Origin: Sphingobacteriales bacterium
GTDB taxonomy: Bacteria > Bacteroidota > Bacteroidia > Chitinophagales > Chitinophagaceae
Assembly (NCBI GenBank): GCA_016235125.1
Contig: JACRLZ010000002.1
Location: 248,001 to 312,000 of the forward strand
Length of the DNA: 64,000 nt
Direction of reading: 5' to 3'
The notes beneath the pieces were generated by a model that did no database searches, was not told the origin of the DNA, and was given only the letters and a program-made list of their open reading frames with translations. The translations under genes were made by a program, and so were the position numbers. Shown here one piece after another: positions 8,264 to 16,885 of this stretch (within the stretch, counting starts at the first letter, position 1; each line of letters starts with the position of its first letter).

Positions 8264-9428
8264 ACGGACTCGAATATTTCACATCTGTTGTTACAGATAA
8301 ATCAGTCAGTGTTTTTAAAAATGCTACTAATGCTGCTTTATCCTGTGGAGAAAAATTTCCCAATCTTGGCTGGCCATTAGGCAACTTCAATTGAGGAGAA
8401 AGATTAGGATGATTCCTCACTCCGCTGCTGTAATGCTCTATTACTTCTTCCAGAGTGGTAAACCTGCCATCATGCATATAGGGAGCTGTGAGCTCCACGT
8501 TGCGTAATGAGCCTACTTTAAAAGTGGCATCAAGAGCTGTATTATTTACGACTGCACCGAAACCACGGTCAATTGTGGTCAGGTCGAGGCCGTTATTTTT
8601 TTCCTGGGGAGCGGTAAAAGTTTCTGAACCATGACAGGCAGCGCAGGCGCTTTGCGGCGAAAGAAAAATTTCTTTACCCCTGTTTTCCTGTGCCGTAAAA
8701 TTGGGAAAAACAGCATTAGGAGGTGGGGCAGGCGCTGTCGGGTAGGTTGACCGCCCCGCATCATATTTTGACTGATAAGAAACAATGGAACGGACAAACT
8801 GAGATAAAGCTTTTGAAATGCGGTCGCTGGTAATGGTAGCATCACCAAATGCCTTTGTAAACAGTGATGGGTAATAGGCAAGACCTTTCAGTTTTGTTTC
8901 CAGCGCCGGTAATGTCATTCCCATTTCTACCAGGTCCTGTATCGGCATCAGCACCTGGTCTTCCAGTGTGGCAGCTCTCTGGTCCCAGAAAAATCTTCCG
9001 TTGGGATAATATTTTGCATCTGTTAATGGCATCGAGTTTCTTCCGGTAAGTCCTCCGTTGAAACCATTGCTTTTTGCCACAGGATCAGAAAATGCATTGG
9101 CCTGTTTATGGCAGGATGCGCAGGAAATAGTATTATTGGCAGAAAGGTTTTTATCATAAAATAAAACTCTGCCAAGTGTAGCGCCGTTATCCGTGATTAG
9201 ATTATTTGCCGGTGTGTTAATTTGACCCTGAATCGGTGGTGCATTCAGATAAGCAGGCATAGAGGGATTAGAATAATTGTATGCTGTCGAAGGCAGGTTC
9301 AAAACTGCGGCAACCGGATCAACAGGAGTGACCGGGCTTGAACCGGAATCAGTTTTTTTGCAAGCTATAATAAAAAGCAGGGCAGATACACCTGCAACCA
9401 GAAACATTTTGGGTTTGGCAGCTATCAT
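8256..9428 (-). CDS. Di-haem cytochrome c peroxidase (MauG/CcpA family) lipoprotein
   Basis: The 390-residue product has a lipoprotein signal (LLFIIAC, Cys23), so it should be anchored in the periplasm or outer membrane. Two c-type haem sites are present: CASCHK (Cys103, Cys106, His107) in the N-terminal half and CAACHG around residues 255-262. The surrounding segments ISCASCHKQANAFSD and VGSLRNVELTAPYMHDGRF are typical of bacterial di-haem peroxidases. These reduce hydrogen peroxide or carry out MauG-like oxidations with electrons from small cytochromes. Length is near the family norm. It is monocistronic. Confidence 0.93.
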   Translation of the reverse strand: MIAAKPKMFLVAGVSALLFIIACKKTDSGSSPVTPVDPVAAVLNLPSTAYNYSNPSMPAYLNAPPIQGQINTPANNLITDNGATLGRVLFYDKNLSANNTISCASCHKQANAFSDPVAKSNGFNGGLTGRNSMPLTDAKYYPNGRFFWDQRAATLEDQVLMPIQDLVEMGMTLPALETKLKGLAYYPSLFTKAFGDATITSDRISKALSQFVRSIVSYQSKYDAGRSTYPTAPAPPPNAVFPNFTAQENRGKEIFLSPQSACAACHGSETFTAPQEKNNGLDLTTIDRGFGAVVNNTALDATFKVGSLRNVELTAPYMHDGRFTTLEEVIEHYSSGVRNHPNLSPQLKLPNGQPRLGNFSPQDKAALVAFLKTLTDLSVTTDVKYSSPFK

Positions 9429-9587
9429 AGTCGGGGCTTTTGTGACCGGTCTCTGACCAGCCTATAAAATTAAGGTTTAAGAATCTTTTTTTTATAAATA
9501 ACAGTTCATAACTCAAAACCACATCGGGCAATTGGACGCAACTGGTTTTGAAATTCCTTCTCCCTTTTTATTTCTTTTATTTGCATT

Positions 9588-10964
9588 ATGATATCCTCAC
9601 TTAGTGATTTCCAGAATCCCTTTTTTATCGGCATTGCCGGCAGCGGTATGAGTGCCATAGCCCAATATCTTAAAGGCATAGGCAAAAATGTTTCTGGTAG
9701 TGACCGGTTCTTTGCCAAAGACCAATACAATGAGACGCAACAAAAGCTGGAAGTTGAAGGAATCAGGTGTTTTGTTCAAAATGGAGAAGGCATTACAAAG
9801 GATACCGATCTTATTGTGGTCTCCACAGCCATTGAGGATACAGTTGTTGAAGTTCAGAAAGCTAAGCAACTCAATATTCCAATTATTAAACGTTCTGAGT
9901 TACTTGCCATGATAGCTGCCAGTAAGAAAACAATTGCCGTAGCAGGAACAAGCGGCAAGAGTACTACCAGCGCCATGCTGTTTGATATTCTGGAATATGC
10001 AGGACTTGACCCAAGTATTATAAGCGGTGCTGGCTTGATAAGTCTTATTAAAAAAGGAATGATTGGTAATGCCAAAGTCGGAAAAGGAGATTTATTAGTG
10101 ATTGAAGCTGATGAAAGCGATGGCTCCATAGTTCAGTATAAACCGGAAATAGGCCTGCTGCTGAATATTGATAAAGATCACCAGGAAATTGATGAACTGA
10201 TGAAGCTTTTTGGAATTTTTAAAAATAACAGTAGATATTTTTCCGTCAACCAATCACATCCGCTGTCGCAAAAATTTTCGCAGGATGCGCAGCAGGATTT
10301 TTCAACCCAACCCGGGGTATACGCAGGTTATATAGCTACGGATTTTAAACAAATAGGGCTGAAAATTAATTTTAAAATAAACGGGACTGATTTCGAAATG
10401 AATCTTGTGGGAAAGCATAATATGGAAAATGCATTGGCAGCGGCAACGGTTGCCAATGGAACAGGAGTGAGCCTTGAAACATGTGTAGCAGCACTAAAGG
10501 ACTATGAAGGAATTTACCGCCGCCACCAGGTATATGGAACAAAGCATGGAGTGATGATGATTGATGACTATGCACATAACCCGGTAAAATGTGCTGCAGC
10601 TATTTCCGCCTGCCAGCCTATTGCACCGAAAGTTATTGCATGGTTTCAGCCGCATGGTTATAAACCGACGAAATTTTTAAGAAATGAGTTTGTAAAAGAA
10701 ATAGCTTCAGCATTGCGGCCAGGAGATGAAATATGGATGAGCGAAATATTTTATGCCGGCGGTACGGCAGTAAAGGATATTTCGGCAGGGGATCTAATTA
10801 ATGACCTCAGGGCATTGGGCAAATCTGCCTTTTTTACGGAAAACCGGAATGATTTTTTAACTACAGTCCGTCCGCATCTGAACGGTAATTGTGTACTGCT
10901 GCTGATGGGTGCAAGGGATCCATCATTGGAAAAATTTGCAAAACAAGTATGGGATGATTTATAA
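9588..10964 (+). CDS. Mur ligase family protein, MurC/Mpl-like
   Basis: This 458-residue protein has the three Mur ligase domains in order. An N-terminal Rossmann-like domain carries GIAGSGMSAIA (residues 15-25), the MurC/Mpl-type UMAG-binding signature. The ATP-binding domain has GTSGKSTT (residues 120-127) and EADESDGS. A C-terminal domain holds DDYAHNP. MurC adds L-Ala to UDP-MurNAc and Mpl adds recycled tripeptide. The P-loop here reads TSGKS rather than the usual T(H/N)GKT, and the gene is not in a division cluster, so it may be a paralogue with a different acceptor. It is cytoplasmic and monocistronic. MurC, Mpl or a divergent homologue cannot be separated by eye. Confidence 0.82.
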   Translation: MISSLSDFQNPFFIGIAGSGMSAIAQYLKGIGKNVSGSDRFFAKDQYNETQQKLEVEGIRCFVQNGEGITKDTDLIVVSTAIEDTVVEVQKAKQLNIPIIKRSELLAMIAASKKTIAVAGTSGKSTTSAMLFDILEYAGLDPSIISGAGLISLIKKGMIGNAKVGKGDLLVIEADESDGSIVQYKPEIGLLLNIDKDHQEIDELMKLFGIFKNNSRYFSVNQSHPLSQKFSQDAQQDFSTQPGVYAGYIATDFKQIGLKINFKINGTDFEMNLVGKHNMENALAAATVANGTGVSLETCVAALKDYEGIYRRHQVYGTKHGVMMIDDYAHNPVKCAAAISACQPIAPKVIAWFQPHGYKPTKFLRNEFVKEIASALRPGDEIWMSEIFYAGGTAVKDISAGDLINDLRALGKSAFFTENRNDFLTTVRPHLNGNCVLLLMGARDPSLEKFAKQVWDDL

Positions 10965-11002
10965 CCTCTGGAATTAGTTGTAACTTCAATTCTATCGGAG
11001 GT

Positions 11003-11092
11003 CTTGTCACTCCGGCGAAGGAGGAGTCTGAGAGACTATAAATTTTAAGTCTGTTGTAAATTTTCAGGTGCCTCGTTCCCCGGCATGACAAA
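11003..11092. repeat. Imperfect inverted repeat (intergenic)
   Basis: Left arm CTTGTCACTCCGGCGAAGGA and the complement of the right arm (TTGTCATGCCGGGGAACGAG) align with few mismatches, separated by about 45 A/T-rich bases. Sequences of the form TTGTCATNCCG...GAGG recur between genes in many Bacteroidota. It lies between the MurC-like and guanine deaminase genes. Confidence 0.55.
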
Positions 11093-11136
11093 TACTCAAT
11101 ATTTGGAAATTTCATTTCCGGATACAATAAACAAAT

Positions 11137-11616
11137 ATGCATTCAGAAAGAGATAAAAAACTCCTGGAACGGGCTATTGAACTTTCCCGTCAAGGAATGA
11201 AAAGCGGCAGCGGCGGCCCTTTTGGTTGTATCGTGGTGCTGGGTGATGAGATTGTTGGGGAAGGTTGTAATATGGTCACTTCAATTAATGATCCCACTGC
11301 ACATGCCGAAGTGGTAGCCATTCGGGCAGCCTGTAAAAAATTAAATACATACCAGCTTACTGAATGTGAAATCTATACAAGTTGTGAACCCTGCCCCATG
11401 TGTCTTGGGGCTATTTACTGGGCAAGACCTAAAAGAGTCATTTATGCCAATACCCGTGAAGAAGCTGCATCCATTGAATTTGATGATGAATTTATTTACC
11501 AGGAGATCAATGCTAAGATGAATGAGAGAAAAATTCCTTTTATTCATCATCCGCACCCTTTGGCAAAAGAGATATTTGAAGAGTGGAAGAACTGGGAAGG
11601 GAAAATAAAATATTGA
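11137..11616 (+). CDS. guaD: Guanine deaminase (CDA-fold nucleoside/base deaminase)
   Basis: The 159-residue protein is a cytidine-deaminase-fold enzyme. The zinc site is readable: His56 and Glu58 in HAEVVAI, and Cys86 and Cys89 in PCPMC. The segments IYWARPKRVIYANTREEAA and FDDEFIYQEI resemble Bacillus-type guanine deaminase rather than tRNA adenosine deaminase TadA. The reaction would be guanine to xanthine plus ammonia in purine salvage. Length (about 155) fits. TadA-like or another base deaminase is the alternative. It is a single gene, with an inverted repeat upstream and a convergent neighbour downstream. Confidence 0.8.
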   Translation: MHSERDKKLLERAIELSRQGMKSGSGGPFGCIVVLGDEIVGEGCNMVTSINDPTAHAEVVAIRAACKKLNTYQLTECEIYTSCEPCPMCLGAIYWARPKRVIYANTREEAASIEFDDEFIYQEINAKMNERKIPFIHHPHPLAKEIFEEWKNWEGKIKY

Positions 11617-11623
11617 GATCTTT

Positions 11624-12058
11624 TTACTTCGGGTTTTTCCTGAAATAATTATCAAGCGATAAAGGCCCGCCACCCTCAATAAAGAAAAAAAGCAACATCA
11701 GTAACACCAATATCGAGAAACCCAGTTCTGATTCAGCAGTAAATAATCCTTTGCTCAGGTTCACAAAAATCACAGCGCCTGCAAGAATGGGCATCATCAG
11801 CAATGCAGACCACCGTGTAAAAAGTCCGATGATAATAAAAAAGCCGCATAACAAGTGAAGCCATGTTAGAACCAGTGGCAACCATGAGGCGCCGGGTTTC
11901 AGACCGGTTTCTTCCAACAGCAATTCAAGGCTGACGATATTATTCAAAAAAGAAATGCCTTTGGCAAAAAGACAGATACCAAGGGCTATCCTGAGTAGTA
12001 TAAGCCATCTTGGATGATGGGTAGTACTCCAGCTCTCCAAACGATGCAGTATGCCCAT
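11624..12058 (-). CDS. DoxX-family membrane protein
   Basis: With the ATG at 12056-12058 the product is 144 residues with four hydrophobic segments (around residues 20-40, 60-80, 85-105 and 115-135). The GICLFAKGISFL and LHLLCGFFIIIGLFTRWSALLM patterns match the DoxX/YphA group. Members are inner-membrane proteins linked in some bacteria to thiosulfate oxidation or redox stress; the role here is unknown. An alternative start 19 codons upstream would add a non-hydrophobic, poorly conserved stretch. Confidence 0.8.
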   Translation of the reverse strand: MGILHRLESWSTTHHPRWLILLRIALGICLFAKGISFLNNIVSLELLLEETGLKPGASWLPLVLTWLHLLCGFFIIIGLFTRWSALLMMPILAGAVIFVNLSKGLFTAESELGFSILVLLMLLFFFIEGGGPLSLDNYFRKNPK

Positions 12059-12130
12059 GACATGATATTTTGTGTAAGAAAAAAAGAACTTTACATGAAA
12101 AGTTACAAAATTCATTCCAGTTAAAAAAAA

Positions 12131-12493
12131 TTATTCTTTGAGCATCCGGCGTATAACCATATAGGCGAGTATAATGAGCAGCAAAAGAATAAGAATGGAA
12201 ATATATAACCAGGGCTGATCTTTCAGCTTCATCTTTTCCCGTAGTTTTCTTTTCTTCTCGGTTTTCTTTTTCAGGTCACGGTTCAGCATCTCCACCATGT
12301 ATTGTATCTGCTGCTTGTCTTTGATTTCCTGCAGGCCCTCCAATGCATCATTGTCAAAATCGTTTTGCAACAATTGCTTTTCCAGTTCATGCTTTTCCTT
12401 TTCAGAAAGTTTTCCCCGCAGGTAAAGCAACAAAATTTCCTGGTCAACTTCTGTGGATAAATGAGATAATATGTCTTTTAAATTTTCAGGCAT
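12131..12493 (-). CDS. Putative membrane-anchored anti-sigma factor
   Basis: The 120-residue protein starts with the short motif group seen in Bacteroidota anti-sigma-like proteins: LLLYLRGKLSEKEKHELEKQ and a DALEGL segment (residues 20-60). A long Lys-rich helix follows, then one transmembrane segment (about residues 95-115) and a short tail. There is no zinc-binding HxxxCxxC, so this is not a classical ZAS domain. Its ATG directly abuts the stop codon of the ECF sigma factor upstream, so the two are co-transcribed and probably act together, with this protein holding the sigma factor at the inner membrane. Function is inferred from position and motif. Confidence 0.65.
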   Translation of the reverse strand: MPENLKDILSHLSTEVDQEILLLYLRGKLSEKEKHELEKQLLQNDFDNDALEGLQEIKDKQQIQYMVEMLNRDLKKKTEKKRKLREKMKLKDQPWLYISILILLLLIILAYMVIRRMLKE

Positions 12494-13078
12494 TTATTTT
12501 TTGCTGGCTTCCTCGTTCAATTTTCTTTCAATCAGTATTTTTAAATTCCTTTTACCGTTCTGTATATAACTTTTCACCTGCAGCATGCTGTATCCTGTTT
12601 CATTGCTTACTTCCTGGTAACTTTTCTTTTGTAGGTAAAACAAAGTTACACATTGCTGTTGCTCAGGGTTCAGCTCTTTCAGCGAAACCGCCATCAGCTC
12701 CAGTGTATGATCATTTTGTACCAGGGTCTGCAGGTCAGTTTCATCTTCCCGGTTTGCCGTAACTCTTTCATTGATCTCAATTGTGATCTTACCCTGTTTC
12801 TCTCTCAGCCTCATCAGGCAATGATTTTTGGCAACCATATAGAGCCATGATTTGAAATATTCCACCTTGTATTTATGCAGTTCCTGTATCACTTTAAGAA
12901 ATATCTGCTGAACACTATCCTTTGCTTCCTCTTCGTTTTTTAAATACTTCATACACACACCCAGCAGTAACAGGGTATACCGCTGCAGTAAGATACCAAG
13001 CCATTCATTATTATGGTCTTCGTAAAACTGCCTGAGCAATTCCGAATCGCTGATATGACCGTACCTGTCCGGCTTCAC
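12494..13078 (-). CDS. ECF-type RNA polymerase sigma factor
   Basis: The 194-residue protein has sigma region 2 (about residues 20-95, with KYLKNEEEAKDSVQQIFLKV and FKSWLYMVAKNHC) and region 4 (about residues 135-185, with LNPEQQQCVTLFYLQKKSYQEVS and a helix-turn-helix ending in LKILIE). There is no region 3, as expected for group 4 sigma factors. Stop and the next start are directly adjacent, so it forms a two-gene operon with the putative membrane anti-sigma protein. It is divergent from the NlpC/P60 hydrolase gene across about 100 bases, which makes that gene a possible target. Confidence 0.92.
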   Translation of the reverse strand: MKPDRYGHISDSELLRQFYEDHNNEWLGILLQRYTLLLLGVCMKYLKNEEEAKDSVQQIFLKVIQELHKYKVEYFKSWLYMVAKNHCLMRLREKQGKITIEINERVTANREDETDLQTLVQNDHTLELMAVSLKELNPEQQQCVTLFYLQKKSYQEVSNETGYSMLQVKSYIQNGKRNLKILIERKLNEEASKK

Positions 13079-13181
13079 AAAGGGAAAATAACCATTTTGT
13101 TTCAGTTAGATGCTGCTTTTGAAGATTTCAACAAAAAATACTATCGGGGATTTCTTATATTTATTTTCCGATTTTTTAAAA

Positions 13182-13964
13182 ATGGAATATGCCGTAATCA
13201 ATGTTCCCGCAGCGCCTGTAAGACGAAGACCCATGCACCGCAAGGAGATGGTGAACCAGTTGCTTTTTGGAGAAACAGTAAGGGTTTTGAAAGAAAGAGG
13301 AAACCCCAATAACCATCGGGGTTGGATCAAGGTTCGCGGCCTGCATGATAATTACGAGGGCTGGGTTACAAAAACTTTGCTGGAAGAAACAGATGCAGCT
13401 TCTGCAAACACTATGAGCAGCTTTGCCTGCAAAGATTTATTGAATGATATTACTGTGGGTGACAAAAAAATGAATATTCCTTTCGGGTCTTCACTTCCTT
13501 TCTTTAGCGAAGGCGGAGGAAAGATCGGCGCATCCGAATACAGTTTTGGAGGTAATTATATAAAAAGAGATGAACAGCAGCCGTCAGAAGAATTGTTGAG
13601 ACAATTGGCAATGCCATGGCTGAATGCTCCCTATCTATGGGGCGGACGTACCCCCCTGGGTGTTGATTGCAGCGGATTTGTACAGGTGATTTATAAAATG
13701 ATGGGGATTGATCTGCCCCGTGATGCATGGCAACAGGCACAGGAAGGCAAGCCGGTGAAAAAATTTAGAAATGCAAAACCCGGCGACCTTATTTTCTTCG
13801 ACAGGGGAGAAGAGATAGTGCATGTGGGAATATTGATCGGGGAAAAACAAGTGATTCATGCATCGGGGAAAGTGAAAATTGATGCAATTGATAAGAAAGG
13901 AGTGAATGACCCTGTAACTGGCAAAAGAATTTTAAGGCTGAGGGCAATCAGAAGTCTGTGGTAA
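13182..13964 (+). CDS. NlpC/P60 peptidoglycan endopeptidase with SH3b domains
   Basis: The start is set at the ATG 13182 (MEYAVINVPAAPVR), giving 260 residues; the upstream 24 codons look non-coding. An SH3-like segment covers residues 1-70 (GWIKVRGLHDNYEGWV), a second less clear one follows, and the C-terminal NlpC/P60 domain spans about residues 140-260. The catalytic Cys is in VDCSGFVQ, the His in VHVGIL, and the polar third residue in VIHASG. The family cleaves gamma-D-Glu-diamino acid bonds in cell-wall peptides. No signal peptide is present, as in YkfC-like recycling enzymes, so it may act on imported muropeptides in the cytoplasm. It is divergent from the sigma factor. Confidence 0.9.
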   Translation: MEYAVINVPAAPVRRRPMHRKEMVNQLLFGETVRVLKERGNPNNHRGWIKVRGLHDNYEGWVTKTLLEETDAASANTMSSFACKDLLNDITVGDKKMNIPFGSSLPFFSEGGGKIGASEYSFGGNYIKRDEQQPSEELLRQLAMPWLNAPYLWGGRTPLGVDCSGFVQVIYKMMGIDLPRDAWQQAQEGKPVKKFRNAKPGDLIFFDRGEEIVHVGILIGEKQVIHASGKVKIDAIDKKGVNDPVTGKRILRLRAIRSLW

Positions 13965-13972
13965 ATCTATTA

Positions 13973-14389
13973 TCAGAAAATTCCCTTCACCCATTTCACA
14001 ATCATACTATCCCAGCCCAGCATTTTAAAAGCGGTGTAGAAAAGAATAACAGCAAATATTTTTTTCAACGTGTCCTGGTCAATACGCAATGCGAGTTTAC
14101 TTCCAAAAAAAGCGCCAATAACAAAACCACCGCATAACAACCCAACAATTTTCAGATCGATCGGGGTCCCGGCTTTCTGGCATTCATAATAATAATGCAG
14201 CGTAGCGATGATAACCACCGGTAAAGTAAGCACAGCCAGGGATGTGCCCTGTGCCTGGTGTTGTGTGTAGTTCATAAAGAAAACCAGTGCCGGCACCATG
14301 ATTATGCCGCCACCAACGCCTACCAGTCCGCTCAGCATACCTGCGGCAAGGCCTATCAGCAGGGCGATGATGATCAGTTGAGTTGTCAT
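13973..14389 (-). CDS. Half-length TauE/SafE family membrane protein
   Basis: With the ATG at 14387-14389 the product is 138 residues with four or five membrane segments. The glycine-rich LSGLVGVGGGIIMVPAL motif is the N-terminal TauE/SafE signature, usually followed by a second copy in the full-length family (about 250 residues). Only one copy is present. The stop codon is clean and no second half lies nearby, so it probably works as a dimer of half-size subunits. Family members export sulfite, sulfoacetate or other anions. The frame could start eight codons earlier, directly next to the ppa stop, and the two genes probably share a transcript. Confidence 0.85.
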   Translation of the reverse strand: MTTQLIIIALLIGLAAGMLSGLVGVGGGIIMVPALVFFMNYTQHQAQGTSLAVLTLPVVIIATLHYYYECQKAGTPIDLKIVGLLCGGFVIGAFFGSKLALRIDQDTLKKIFAVILFYTAFKMLGWDSMIVKWVKGIF

Positions 14390-14416
14390 AATATGTTTTT
14401 GATTGGTATTCACCCG

Positions 14417-14959
14417 TTATTTTTTAAAGGTCTCTTTATAAAATTTTATGGCATCGTTAATGATACTATGTGCTGTTGCCTTGTCCTGGAATTCATCGAT
14501 CTCCACTTTTTTATTTTCCAGTACCTTGTATTGTTCGAAAAAATTTCTCAGCTCCAGCAGAAAATGATTGGGCAGATCCTCTATCCTCGAAATATGATTC
14601 ACCGAAGGATCTTTGGCGGCTACTGCAATGATCTTATCGTCTTTTTTTCCCTGGTCAATCATTTGCATATTACCAATAACATTGGCCTCTACCAGGCACA
14701 TGGGTTGAATGGATTGGGAGCATAGCACAAGTATATCGAGAGGGTCGCTATCTTTTCCCAGGGTTTGCGGAATGAAACCATAATTGATGGGATATTGAAA
14801 AGAAGAGTAAATAATCCTGTCTAATTTTAATAATCCTGTTGCTTTATCCACTTCGTACTTTGACCTGGAACCCTGTGGTATTTCAATCAATGCATGTACC
14901 GTTGCCGGGGCTTTTTCCCCGTAATGGGCGCCGTGCCAGGGATGATTAACTGTAAGCAC
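14417..14959 (-). CDS. ppa: Inorganic pyrophosphatase, family I
   Basis: The 180-residue cytoplasmic enzyme hydrolyses pyrophosphate to two phosphates and pulls biosynthetic reactions forward. The family I signature D-S-D-P-L-D stands at residues 70-75, with the YPINYGFIPQT strand before it and the metal-binding AAKDPS segment after it. Length is within the usual 170-180 range. It is followed closely by the TauE/SafE gene on the same strand, so the two probably form an operon. Confidence 0.95.
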   Translation of the reverse strand: MLTVNHPWHGAHYGEKAPATVHALIEIPQGSRSKYEVDKATGLLKLDRIIYSSFQYPINYGFIPQTLGKDSDPLDILVLCSQSIQPMCLVEANVIGNMQMIDQGKKDDKIIAVAAKDPSVNHISRIEDLPNHFLLELRNFFEQYKVLENKKVEIDEFQDKATAHSIINDAIKFYKETFKK

Positions 14960-15015
14960 TGTTAGTTGATCAGGTGATTGGTTAATTAGTTAATTGGGTT
15001 AATACATACGAAAAA

Positions 15016-15387
15016 TCATCTTACTGTCTTCATGCCGATGTAGGTTGCTAACAACCCCGCAACAACACTACCGGCAACATATAAAAAGAATAAAGCCATT
15101 CTTTGTTCTTTGAGCAATCCGATTCCTTCTAGTGTAAAAGCTGAAAAAGTGGTAAAACCTCCGCAAAGCCCTACCATAAGAAACATTTTCCAGTGTTCAT
15201 TACTATCAAATGATCTGAAACTGATACCCCACAACAAACCAATAAGAAAGCATCCGATCACATTAATAGCAAATGTTCCCCATGGAAAATGATGCGGGTA
15301 TAAATTATAAATCCATCTCGAAGTCAGATACCGGGCCATGCTGCCGATACCGCCGCCCAATCCGACCAATAAAATATTTTTAATCAT
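15016..15387 (-). CDS. crcB: CrcB/Fluc fluoride channel
   Basis: The 123-residue protein has four membrane helices. Its signatures GGGIGSMARY (residues 10-19), GTFAINVIGCFLIG and GLCGGFTTFSAF match the CrcB/Fluc family; the last contains the Phe/Thr residues lining the pore. These small proteins form antiparallel dimers that let fluoride leave the cytoplasm. Its ATG overlaps the TGA of the upstream lipoprotein gene by four bases, so the two are co-transcribed. I saw no fluoride riboswitch ahead of the operon. Confidence 0.94.
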   Translation of the reverse strand: MIKNILLVGLGGGIGSMARYLTSRWIYNLYPHHFPWGTFAINVIGCFLIGLLWGISFRSFDSNEHWKMFLMVGLCGGFTTFSAFTLEGIGLLKEQRMALFFLYVAGSVVAGLLATYIGMKTVR

Positions 15388-15833
15388 CGGGTGGAATCAG
15401 TTGTTGGTTTATTCAGTTGAATTGTGTCCAGGTCGTGCTGGTAAAGATATTTAAGATCAACCAGCCATTGGCCGTTTTCTTTCACCACTTTTAAAGTGTC
15501 ATGATCGTTTTTGAAAGAATTGGAATAAATAACGATGGTTGTTGAATCATTCATCGGGGCTACCTGGTGCATATTGATGGAAGCCCCCCTGTAACCATTC
15601 TTTGTTTCCGCATCGTTATTCTGAAAACTTCTTTCCACCACATCCATATAGTTTGCATTGACGGAATCGCTGAGCATGAAATTCCGGGCTTCGTCAAATT
15701 TTCCATCCAATGCGGCACGGATAAAGTTCCGGGCTGCATCTATATCATTTTCCGAAGTAGTGGATTGTTTTTTGCTTCCGCAGTAAGAAAATAAAAAAGA
15801 AAGGAATAAACAGATGATCAGGTATCTCTTCAT
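15384..15833 (-). CDS. Lipoprotein, DUF4878-like
   Basis: The 149-residue product begins with a lipoprotein signal ending FLFSYC, then a low-complexity Ser/Thr linker. The mature domain (about residues 30-140) has the pattern of DUF4878/NTF2-like lipoproteins: an opening helix (DAARNFIRAALDGKFDEARNFM), then strands ending in NGQWLVDL. Function is unknown; such proteins sit in the periplasm. It overlaps crcB by ATGA and is translationally coupled to it. Confidence 0.7.
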   Translation of the reverse strand: MKRYLIICLFLSFLFSYCGSKKQSTTSENDIDAARNFIRAALDGKFDEARNFMLSDSVNANYMDVVERSFQNNDAETKNGYRGASINMHQVAPMNDSTTIVIYSNSFKNDHDTLKVVKENGQWLVDLKYLYQHDLDTIQLNKPTTDSTR

Positions 15834-15862
15834 TCCTGCAAAGTAATAAATCTTTATGAGTA

Positions 15863-16885
15863 CTATTGGTCCGGCTTATCCTTCTTGGTTATTGCGGGAG
15901 GTTTTCTGTCCGTGTAATCCTGTGGATTTTCTCTTTCATGTTCTTTATTATAAGCCCGGAGTATCTGCTTCACCAGTCGGTGGCGTACCACATCTTCTTC
16001 ATCCAGTTCTATGTGGGCAATACCATCTATGTTTTTTAAAATGCGAACCGCTGTTACAAGACCGCTGCGTTGATTTCTCGGCAGGTCCACCTGGGTAATA
16101 TCGCCTGTAATAATGGCCTTGGCATTGGCGCCGATTCTTGTCAGGAACATTTTTATCTGCAGGTCGGTAGCATTTTGTGCCTCATCAAGAATGATAAAAG
16201 CATTATCAAGCGTACGGCCACGCATATAGGCAAGCGGTGCGATCTCAATCGTCCGGGTAGTCATATAATAGCCGAGTTTGTCCGCCGGTATCATATCATC
16301 CAGTGCATCATATAGCGGACGCAGATAAGGATCAATTTTTTCTTTAAGGTCACCGGGAAGAAAGCCAAGGCTTTCGCCTGCTTCCACAGCCGGTCGGGTT
16401 AGGATTATCTTTTTAACCTGTTTGTTTTTTAAAGCTCTTACAGCCAATGCAACAGCGGTATATGTTTTACCTGTACCGGCAGGTCCGATGGCAAATACAA
16501 TATCATTCTTCTCTGCTTCGATGGCTAATTTTTTCTGATTGGCTGTTCTGGCTCTTACGGATTTACCGTTGGGGCCAAATACCAATACCTCGTTCGGGTT
16601 CCTTTCTGTAAAATGATCTATTGTTTCGGCATCATCACCGCCAAGTATCTGCTCGAAATAATTTTCACTCATGTGGCCATTGCGTTCGAGGTACGACACT
16701 ATGAGCTCAATTTTTTCTTTTGCATTCTCAATCTGCTCCGGGGCGCCGCTCAGCTTGAGCTGTGTGCCACGGGAGAGGATCTTCAGCAGGGGAAACTTTT
16801 TTTTGAGGATATCTAATTTGCCGTTGTTTACTCCGAAAAACTCAATAGGGTTTACGGTTTCGAGGTTGATGATTGTGTCTGTCAA
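15863..16885 (-). CDS. phoH: PhoH-family ATPase (YbeZ type)
   Basis: The 340-residue cytoplasmic protein has an N-terminal KH-like region (residues 20-70) and the PhoH ATPase domain. Walker A is GPAGTGK (residues 134-140) and Walker B is IILDEAQ (231-237). The LTRPAVEAGESLGFLPGDL and TGDITQVDLP segments are diagnostic of the family. The C-terminal 30 residues are Lys/Pro/Asp-rich and likely disordered. PhoH/YbeZ is linked to ribosome maturation and RNA metabolism and often partners YbeY; ybeY is not next to it here. Confidence 0.95.
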   Translation of the reverse strand: MTDTIINLETVNPIEFFGVNNGKLDILKKKFPLLKILSRGTQLKLSGAPEQIENAKEKIELIVSYLERNGHMSENYFEQILGGDDAETIDHFTERNPNEVLVFGPNGKSVRARTANQKKLAIEAEKNDIVFAIGPAGTGKTYTAVALAVRALKNKQVKKIILTRPAVEAGESLGFLPGDLKEKIDPYLRPLYDALDDMIPADKLGYYMTTRTIEIAPLAYMRGRTLDNAFIILDEAQNATDLQIKMFLTRIGANAKAIITGDITQVDLPRNQRSGLVTAVRILKNIDGIAHIELDEEDVVRHRLVKQILRAYNKEHERENPQDYTDRKPPAITKKDKPDQ

